A stretch of 64,000 nucleotides of DNA from Myxocyprinus asiaticus (Eukaryota; Chordata; Actinopteri; Cypriniformes; Catostomidae). Under the pieces are notes generated by a model, which saw only the letters and a program-made list of their open reading frames with translations, was not told where the DNA came from and ran no database searches. Shown piece by piece: positions 27,601 to 38,400 of the stretch; position 1 is the first letter of the stretch, and each line of letters begins with the position of its first letter. The stretch is from the NCBI RefSeq assembly GCF_019703515.2, contig NC_059387.1:35845877-35909876 (forward strand), given 5' to 3'. Made by a program: the position numbers and the translations under genes.

Positions 27601-30600
27601 CCCTGTTGCTGTAGAAAACTGTGACTAAAGTCAAATGTCTTTTCTTGAACTTCCTGATATTTTGTATTTCTTTGTTGTTTGTTCATCTGTCCCTTCTCAC
27701 ATTTCACTTTCCCTTCTGGTTGCACGACTCTAAATGCCTGATGGCAAATAAAGAGCGGTGAATATTTATTCAGTGTGTGTTTGTGTGTAAATTCAGAGGA
27801 TTTGCATCTGATCTCAGAGCAGTTTTATTGTCGGATGGTGTTTGCAGGAGGCTGTTAGTGTGAACACAATGCCAGCAACTTCATCTCTGTTTGTCTGTTT
27901 GTTTGTTTGTCAGCGAGGAGCTCATGAGATCCGAGAGATCCGGCAGTTTCATTTCACGGGCTGGCCGGATCACGGAGTGCCGTATCACGCCACCGGACTG
28001 CTCGGCTTCGTGCGCAGAGTTAAAGCCAAGAGTCCAGCGAATGCCGGGCCGATGGTCATCCACTGCAGGTGAACTCTCATAAGATCACATGACCCTCTGG
28101 ATCAGTGTGCGTATGTGTTTGTTAAATGTGTGTGTGTGATTGTATGTGTCCTCAGCGCTGGGGCGGGACGCACCGGCTGCTTCATCGTCATTGACATCAT
28201 GTTGGACATGGCGGAGCGCGAGGGCGTCGTTGACATCTACAACTGCGTGAGGGAACTGCGATCTCGAAGAGTCAACATGGTGCAGACGGAGGTAACCAAT
28301 CACAAACGTCTTCATACCCACTAGCCAAACAAATTATGTCTTCAGATGTTGTCTTCTCACACAAACCAAAATCTACCAATCCATCATCCATCCATCCAAT
28401 CTTCAATCCATAACTTTTATTTTACTCCATAAAACTGGCCATTTTTAATCACTTTGCGAAGAGCCACATAAATATTAGCACTTAGATTGCTTAAAAATTA
28501 CAAATGTAAATTTTAATAAATATTGAAGACCACCGTTTGGATGCATATTAAGTTACATTTTTCTCTTATTTTGCTAGAAGTCGACCGAAACATCGGTTTT
28601 ACCTTTAACCGGTGCCGATAGTTGCTTTTCGGAACTATCGGTTATCGTCTTTTTTCTTATTATTCCTCATCAGTAAACCTCACTTGGTGAAATATATACA
28701 AAACTCTGCATTGTAATGGAGGCAAGTCTCTTGTCATTTCAAAATAAGAGTCCCCTGTGTATTTTGGGCTTAAGTCTCACGTTATACAACAAATCTGAAT
28801 TTTTCTGGTTATTATTGAGATTTTGGTTGCATAATAAACTGCTTTTGGAATTTTAATTAAGTTTGAAGCCCTTCATAGTAATAAACACTTAAATTATCAT
28901 TCTATACATTGATTTAAAAAAAAACTATCGGCCGATTAATCGGTTATCGGCCTTTTGCACCACCTTAGTTATTGGTATCAGCAAAATCCACTACTGGTTG
29001 ACCTCTAATACATACATCACAGGAGATCTATGTCATTTTTGTCATGAAAATTCCCACCATAGTGTCATTTCCAGCACATCTCAAATTCTGTATTGTGTTT
29101 AATAGAATTCTGTGCTAGAAATGACGCTGATGGAAATGACATTTTTAACACTTTTCAAATAAAAATGACCAACGCACAACTTTACATATTTCCCTTGATT
29201 TTTCTTTTTGTCTCATATTTCATCTCAAGCATGCTCTTCACTGACACTTTTGTCCACTTGATTAACAAGTACACTAACTTAAAAAAATAAAATTTAAATA
29301 GATTAGGGGCAAAATTGTTTTGTGGAAATGACGTCACAACTGTGGGAGAGTCGTCATTTTTTAATAACTGATAATCATTTTCACACAGTAAATATTGAAA
29401 TTGTTTATTTTTATGTTTTAAATTTTTTAATGTTTCAGTTTAATATTGAAAGTCTGGGTCTAGGGCTAAATAAGTCATATCTGTATATAAAAGACATTTG
29501 AAAAGTACTAAAAGTACATTAAAAGGGGGGCCTGGGTAACACGCTCAACAAGCCACGTGACACTTTTACTTAATGACACATTGACTTATCCAGTGGCATG
29601 AGTTTGGGTCATGACCATCTGTTTTTCTGATCTCAGCGAGTATTGATGCTGACTACCACACCTGGAGTCACGAGTTCGAATCCAGGGTGTGCTGAGTGAC
29701 TCCAGCCAGGTCTCCTAAGCAACCAGATTGGCCCAGTTGCTAGGGAGGGTAGAGTCACATGGGGTAACCTCCTCGTGGTCGCTATTAATGTGGTTCTCGC
29801 TCTCGGTGGGGCACGTGGTGAGTTGTGTGTGGATGCCGCGGAGAATAGCGTGAAGCCTTCACACGCGCTACGTCTCCACGGTAACGCGCTTAACATGTCA
29901 CGTGATAAGATGCGTGGATTGACGGTCTCAGACGCGGAGGCAACTGAGATTCGTCCTCCACCACCCGGATTGAGGCGAGTCACTACGCCACCACGAGGAC
30001 GCATTGGGAATTCCAAATTGGGGAGAAAAAAAAAACATTAAATGTAAATAGTAAAATAAAAAGTTCCCAACTCTGTTTTATTGAGACCTTCATTTGACAT
30101 AAAAGAAAAAAAGTTCAAATTTGTCTGTTTTAATAAACATTCAACACCTAGGACATGGAAATGCCCGAAGAAACACCCATTTATAATTCCTCCCTCTCTT
30201 GTATGCAGTAATCTTTTTTCGTTGTCTTCTTGGCTCATCTAGTAAAACAGAAAAGAAACATGCACTCGTGTCTCAGTATGAATGTGTAGCCCGAGACTTT
30301 ATCTGACCGCTGTTCACGGTGAAGGACTCAAACGTGACATCACAGTCGCCTGTAACCTGAACACCAGCAGGTCTCTGACTCGAAGAATGACGACTCAAGG
30401 CAGATTTAAAATGTCACTTCATAAATGATTTATATCAGACTGTCAGAACTCTCTCAGTGATGGAGGTGAAACCCCGAGATGATCGTCAACATGTGGACAG
30501 ACACACTGAGAGGACACGGTCCAGTCCGCAAACACAAAGACTTTTAAAAGAGAGAGAATTAAGAGAATTGTGTATCTTCTAATAATATAAAATATCTACA

Positions 30601-31117
30601 TACAAAAAATGTCATTTGATGCATTTACAGTTTTAATAGGCATGAGATTTTCTAAGTGATTTGATCCATCATTGTAGCTTTCTTATATTTAGCACTTTTT
30701 TTTGGTTAATATTAAGAGTTTTTCAGTGATGTGAGATCTAGAGAGCAGGATGGTTGATGATCAGTGATAATCGATAGCAAATGAGTTCGTTCTTCTAAAA
30801 TAAATGAAAACACACGGTGGAGTTACAGCTTCTGTTACTCGAGCAGGCGGATAATGATTATCAAGCTCTGCTTTCAGAATGTGAACTGTTATTGATATTG
30901 ATGTATTGATTTGTCATTAATGTATTGATATTTCAGGAGCAGTATGTGTTCATCCATGACGCCATCTTGGAGGCGTGTCTTTGTGGAGACACCACAATCC
31001 CGGCCAATCAGCTTCGCTCTGTTTATTACGACATGAACCGACTCGACCCTCAAACCAACTCCAGCCAGATCAAAGAAGAGTTCAGAGTGAGTTTGTATGT
31101 GTGTGTGTGTGTGTGTC

Positions 31118-31161
<44 letters not shown>

Positions 31162-31169
31162 TGTCTGTC

Positions 31170-31200
<31 letters not shown>

Positions 31201-31288
31201 CTGTTTGTCTGTGTGTGTGTGTGTGTCTGTTTGTCTGTGTGTGTGTGTCTGTCTGTGGGTGTGTGTGTGTGTCTGTAAGTGTGTGTCT

Positions 31289-31320
<32 letters not shown>

Positions 31321-31826
31321 CTGTTTGTCTGTGTGTGTGTGTGTGTCTGTTTGTCTGTGTGTGTGTGTGTCTGTAAATGTGTGTGTGTGTCTGTGTGTGT
31401 GTGTCTGTTTTTCTGTGTGTGTGTGTCTGTTTGTCTGTGTGTGTCTTGTCTGTGTGTGTGTGTGTGTGTGTGTAAGTGTGTGTGTGTGTAAGTGTGTGTG
31501 TGTGTATGTTTGTGTGTGTGTCTGTGTGTGTGTGTATCTGTGTGTATTTGTGTGTCTGTGTGTGTATTTGTGTGTCTGTGTGTGTGTTTGTGTGTCTGTA
31601 TGTGTGGGTGCGTGTGTGTGCCTGTGTGTGTGTGTGTGAGTGTGTACGGGTGTGAGTGTGCATGTGTGTGTGTGTGAAGGTGTGTGTGTTTTGTGTGTGT
31701 GTGTGTGTATGTTTGTTTGTGTGTGAGTGCGTGTGTGTGAGTGTGTGTGTGAGTGTGTGTGTGTGAGTGTGTGTGTGTGTGTGAGTGTGTGTGTGTGAGT
31801 GTGTGTGTGTGAGTGTGTGTGTGTGA

Positions 31827-31871
<45 letters not shown>

Positions 31872-34800
31872 TGCGTGCCTGCGGGTGCAAGTGCACGGGC
31901 GTGTGCCTGCGTGCGTGTGTGTGTGCGTGACTGTGTGTGTGTGTTTGTTTGTGTGTGTGTAGTGAGTGAATCATACTTTTGAGTCAGTTCTTTTCAATTA
32001 ATTAGTTGAAACGGTTCACTAATCAGCCTAAATGGTTCATCGGTCTGAATCAACATTATTTTTAAATTACAAATGCCTGGAAAAGACTTTGAAATTCAGC
32101 CAGAAAGTGTGGTAACCGTGTATAGATGAACAATACAAGTCTATAGTATATTTTGTGTTTATTTAGAAAGCTAAGTGGTCCCACTTTATATTAGGTGTCT
32201 TTATTATGTACTAACATTAAAATACATACAATACAATGTACTTATTGTGTAACTACAAGCTGTTCCTCAAAATTCTCTCAAGATTCCCAGTTACTGCTAC
32301 CGAGGTTGAGGTACGGGTAGATTTAGGGTTAGGGTTGGGGTAGGTTTAGGGTCAAGGGTTAACAGTGTAACTACATATGTAATTAAATGCAGGCACTTTA
32401 AATGTAAGTTCAGTGCAACAACATGTTTGTACATAATAAGTACATTATATCAAATGCTTAAATACAGAGTAGTTAAACTCACCTACAGTAATATAAAGTG
32501 GGTCCAATTAAGTAAACATGTGTTTGTATGGATTCATGAATGTGCACAAGTTTCAGTCGTGTCCTGTCTCTTTAACAGACATTGAATATGGTGACGCCCA
32601 CATTACGCGTGGAGGACTGTAGCATCGCACTGTTGCCGCGTAACCACGAGAAAAACCGCTGCATGGACGTGCTGCCGCCGGACCGCTGTCTGCCGTTCCT
32701 CATCACCATCGACGGAGAGAGCAGCAACTACATCAACGCAGCGCTCATGGATGTACGTGACTTTAAATATTAGCTGTAACAAGTTAAATGTAACTCTTAA
32801 CGTTCATTTCATCAATGGTGACTTTATAGAGTTAAAACATTATAGATGATTGTAAGAGGACACATTTTGGTTGCACAATTAACCGCATCTGGGATTTTAT
32901 TCATTTTGTACTCTTGTAGCCTCTATGTTTGTGCCCGTGATAGTAAGGAAAGTCTTTTTAACATTCAATCGACCGATTTATCGGTTATCAGCTTTTTCCA
33001 CCGCCTTAGTTATCATATCGGCTAAATCCAAGATCTCTGAGGTGGGACAGAGCAAAATCACCATTTTATAGAGGAGATACAAACAGACATTTAATGCATT
33101 TAAAATCAGCTACTTTTCGTGCTAGGTTGATTTTATGTTGGATAATAGTTTGTCCAACATGTCAAGTGCATTTAATGCTTTAAAAAGTCATAGGACACCA
33201 AAGTGTACCGTATTCATGGAAAGTGTCAGCTGCTTGTCTCCAAATAAATTATCTTTAGAGAGTCTTGCAGTCTTTTATTTTATGGCAAACCGAAAAAGTT
33301 AAATACGTCAATATTACAGTAAAACTGGTGTCTTCTTGTCTTAAAGCGACAGTTCACCCAAAAATGAAAATTCTCTCATCATTTACTCACCCTCATGCTG
33401 TCCCAGATGTGTTTGACTTTCTTTCTTCTGCAGAACACAAATGAAGATTTTTAGAAGAATATTTCAGCTCTGTAGCTCCATACAATGCAAGTGAATGGTG
33501 ACCAGACCTTTGAAGCTCCAAAAAGCAAATAAATGCAGCATAAAAGTAATCCATAATACTCCAGTGGTTTAATCCATGTCTTCAGAAGTGATATGATAGG
33601 TATGGGTGAGAAATAGATCAACATTTAAGTCTTTTTTAATATAAATTCTCCAACCTGCCCAGTAGGTGGCAATATGCATGAAGAATGTGATCCGGCCAAA
33701 AAAAAAAAAAGTGAAAGTGGAGATTTATATTAACAAAGAACTTGGATTAAACCACTGGAGTCGTGTTGATTACTTTTATGCCGCCTTTATGTGCTTTTTG
33801 GAGCTTCTGAGTTCTGGTCACCACTGAGCTGAGATATTTGGGTGAACTAAACCTTTAAACTGTTATCAAGCTACTATGGGAAACAGCTGCTGCTAATATT
33901 CAAATTGATGATGACACAATCGTTCCATGGTTTGGATGAGAAAAAAAAAAAGCACAGTTTCACATAAAATTTCACTCAAAAGTGTGTAAACAGAACATGG
34001 ATGTCTCTATTATAATGAGTAGTTTTTCTGCAGCAGAAGCAACACTGAGCTGAAACTCTGATTGATGTGAATCGCTGCGCACACAATTATGTGCTCATTG
34101 AAAATTATTCAAAAACAGATGGAATTGATTCATTTCATTGTCAAGCAAGTGACTCAAAGCAATCCATAACAGTGAACGAATAAAAAATATAGAGTAATAC
34201 AATTCACTTGCAGTTTACAACAGTGTATTTGTTTTCAATACAGTAAACGGCAGAGCGAGTGTGTGTGAGTGTGATAACACACAATATGTGCATAAACAAA
34301 GCGGAAAACTCCTCCAGACAATCTGTCAAGCAAAGAAAATAAGACACACTGTGCTGACACTTAAAGTCTTTCTCTCTCTTTCCTGTCAATATCTTCCTCA
34401 TCTTCATCATCACTCAGAGCTACAAACAGCCGTCTGCGTTCATAGTTACCCAGCATCCTCTGCCCAACACGGTGAAGGATTTCTGGCGTCTGGTGCTGGA
34501 TTATCACTGCACGTCTATAGTGATGCTGAACGACGTAGACCCGGCACAGGTTAGACACACAAACACACCACACACCCAAACACACCACACACACACACCA
34601 CACACACAAACACACCACACACACGCACACAAACACACCACACACAAACACACAAACACAAACACCACACACAAACACAAACACACCACACACAAACACA
34701 CCAAACACACACACACACAAACACACCACACACAAACACACCACACACAAACACACAAACACAAACACACCACACACAAACACAAACACACCACACACAA

Positions 34801-34843
<43 letters not shown>

Positions 34844-35231
34844 CACACAAACACACCACACACACAAACACACCACACACCACACACACACACACACATT
34901 ATCAAACACACACACACCACACACACAAACACACCACACAGACACACACAAACATACCACACACACACACACACACACACACCACACACAAACACACCAC
35001 ACAAACGCACACAAACACACACACACTCTCACACACAAACATACCACACACACAAACACACCACACGGACACACACAAACACACCACACAACACACGCAC
35101 AAATACACAAACAAACACAACACACACACAATCACACACACACACACAAACACACCACACACACACACACAAACACACACACACTCAAACAAACACACCA
35201 CACACACAAACACAACACACACACAATCACA

Positions 35232-35269
<38 letters not shown>

Positions 35270-35321
35270 CACAACACACAATCACACCACACACAAACAC
35301 ACACATGCAAACAATCACACC

Positions 35322-35353
<32 letters not shown>

Positions 35354-35413
35354 ACATGCAAACAATCACACCACACACAAACATACCACACACACAAATA
35401 CACACACAAACAC

Positions 35414-35465
<52 letters not shown>

Positions 35466-38400
35466 AACATAACACACACACAATCACACCACACACACAC
35501 AAAAACACACATGCAAACAATCACACACACACACACACACACAAACATACCACACACACAAACACACCACACACACAAACACACACAACACACACACAAT
35601 CACACCACACACACAAACACACACAACACACACACAATCACACCACACACACAAACACACACAATCACACCACACACACAAACACACACAAACACACCAC
35701 ACACACAAACACACACACACACATACAATCACACCACACACACACACCTGTTAATATCAGCAGATCAGTAATGCATGAATTAGTGTCTTCATTTATAAGT
35801 GTGTTTTTGTGCAGTTGTGTCCTCAGTACTGGCCTGAGAATGGAGTTCACCGTCACGGGCCGATACAGGTGGAGTTTGTGTCGGCTGATCTGGAGGAGGA
35901 CATAATCAGCAGAATATTCCGCATCTACAACGCTGCACGGGTGTGTAAACACAAACATGTATATAAATGAAATGATGTTATTGTGCTGAATATGATTTGT
36001 GGTGTTCATGTGTGCTGTGTGTTTGGGTTCAGCCGCAGGACGGGTATCGTATGGTGCAGCAGTTTCAGTTTTTGGGTTGGCCGATGTACCGCGACACACC
36101 CGTGTCCAAACGCTCCTTCCTCAAACTCATCAGACAGGTGGATAAATGGCAGGAGGAGTATGACGGAGGAGAGGGACGTACTGTAGTACACTGTCTGTGA
36201 GTTAACTCTTCCATAACTGATTAACTGTTCACCACTTCCTAAATCTACCGACAGCCTCACATATAAATCACATACATATTGTGAAATTGAAGTGTTTATT
36301 TATACAATTTTGGGTCCCACTTTATAATCAGGTGTCTTTAACTACTGTGTACTAACATTAAAATACAATACAATGTATTTATTGTGTAACTACAAGCTGT
36401 TCTGCAAAATTCTCATAAGATTCACATTTACTGCTACTGAGGTTGAGTTACGGGTATGTTTAGATTTAGGATGAAACCTGCAAAAATAATAAATAAATAA
36501 ATGCATAAATATCTAAGTAAATACACAGGTTTTGTGCATAAATAAATATATAAATAATTAAATATGCGAGGAAATATACAATTTATTAATTTAAAAAATG
36601 CACCCATCAATGTAAAAAAAATAATACAATATAAAACATAAAGAAATGGTTGGGGAAATGCAAAAATGTTGAAGGAAATACAAAGTATTATTATTTATTT
36701 ATATACAGTATTTCTTTAATCGCACTTTTATTTCTGTATGTAGTTCTGTATTTATTTTTCCTTCATGCATCATGCTAATTACAGTGTGTTTTATGTTTGT
36801 TTATTATTTTTGCATTGATGGGTGCATTTATCTTTTATTTATTTAGTTATTTGTATATCTCCTCACACGTTTGATGATTTAAATATTTATTCATGCACGG
36901 ATTCTGAACACGGGACATGAGGCCCTCTCTGCAGTGTTTATCCAATCACAGAGCAGAAATCAACTTTAGCATGAACACACTCAACAGTGTGACTTTCTTT
37001 CATCCGTTTACATGCTAATCCCAGTAAAGTTTAAACATGCATTTCAACAGTTCATATGTTGTGATCATATGAGTGATGGCAGAAACTCTGTGGATATATT
37101 TAATGTTTGCAAAACTGAGACACAGAGAGAGAAGTGTGATAAATAAAGAGAAGCAGTTTATATTAAACCTGCTGATTTGAGCTTGTGTTATATGAGTTTA
37201 TTAACAGTAGCACAGTGCCACCTAGTGTTCACTGACAAACACTGAGAGATGTAGCAAAAGCCTTCATTACACAAAATCAGTTTTTGTCCACTACTTAAAA
37301 TGTTCTATTTAGCATTTTTCTAATTCAGTAAATGTTTTCCAATACAAATTCTATTATCAGCGGTACAATTTGAGTATTTAATCAATCATGTCATCACAGA
37401 AATCATGAGATTAAAAGTGCTTATTTCAATCTAGACAGGCTGGAATCATATGTAATTGTGTGTGTGTGTGTTTTGTTGTGCAGTAACGGTGGCGGTCGCA
37501 GCGGGACGTTTTGTGCGATCAGTATCGTGTGTGAGATGTTGCGACACCAGCACTCGGTGGACGTCTTTCATGCTGTTAAAACACTGAGAAACAACAAACC
37601 CAACATGGTGGATCTACTGGTGAGGCACAACCAAGACAGTTATCTTTCTTTGTTGACAAGTCATCTTGATGAACTAAATATTGTTAGAAACGTCTTAAGA
37701 CTCCAGCTTCGATATTTGGTCACTGTTTTACGATAGAAATGTTAGAGAATGTAAATTCTTTGGACACGTCCACACTAATACGGTTTAACGCATTAATTTC
37801 GCTATATATTTACACCTCTCATTCACACTACAACGTCATTTTCCTCCAACGAAAATGGAGACTTTCGAAAACGCTCTCCATAAACGCATACTTTAGGAAA
37901 CAGTGATGCTGGGAAACTGATTATTGTGTGTGTGAGAATTACACATGAAAACGTGAAATTAAAAAGGGAGTTTTGACCTTATGATGTGTTAGTGATGTGC
38001 AGAAAAATCCAGTCATGTGAGCTATGGAGACAACATTTCCCCGAAAAGAAATTAAACATACTAATAACAAACTGTTTGCCTTGAAACATCAGAAGCATGT
38101 TGCTACTTGTTTCATATTTGGGTGTTTTTTCATCTTCTTTGTCACATCCCTGGGGTCGATTTTAACAGAACTCAACTTTTTTCTTTTTAGTGATATAAAG
38201 CTCTCATTAAAAGTGACTTGGAAACTTTTCACCAGGCCTTCGTCAATTATCTTTGGTATTTGTCAGATGCCTTTTATGTACAGATTTGATTCTTTTAACA
38301 TTCAGACCCAGACTTCAATATTAAACTATGAGAATCCATAATTACATTTAAAACTATGATAATCTAAACAAAGAGTGAAATAAACAAAGACATATTAAAC

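Larger units (their letters stand above)
28292..30936 (+). other. ptprk intron (2.6 kb)
   Basis: It holds a hAT-type MITE, a repeat-family copy at 28995-29510 and SINE copy 5. The stretch 30240-30900 is unique sequence in which I see nothing definite. Confidence 0.6.
31087..32578 (+). other. ptprk intron with UG-rich tract at the donor
   Basis: Nearly 900 nt from the donor on are TG-rich; a MITE with GGTCCCACTTTATATTAGGT ends occupies 32177-32505. Confidence 0.8.

Noticed and set aside
27847..27913. Alternative acceptor TTTGCAG at 27842-27848 for the WPD exon
   Set aside because: Using it would add about 66 nt that do not match the family and would separate the conserved RGAHEIRE start; the TTTGTCAG acceptor fits.
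30889..31974. Long His/Thr open frame on the minus strand (361 codons)
   Set aside because: It is the CA strand of the TG tract; only its last part overlaps a real exon, on the opposite strand.
34472..35905. Open frame of 477 codons running through an exon into CA repeat
   Set aside because: The start matches the exon at 34418-34549, but beyond the donor it is only repeat; the family protein continues in the exon at 35815.
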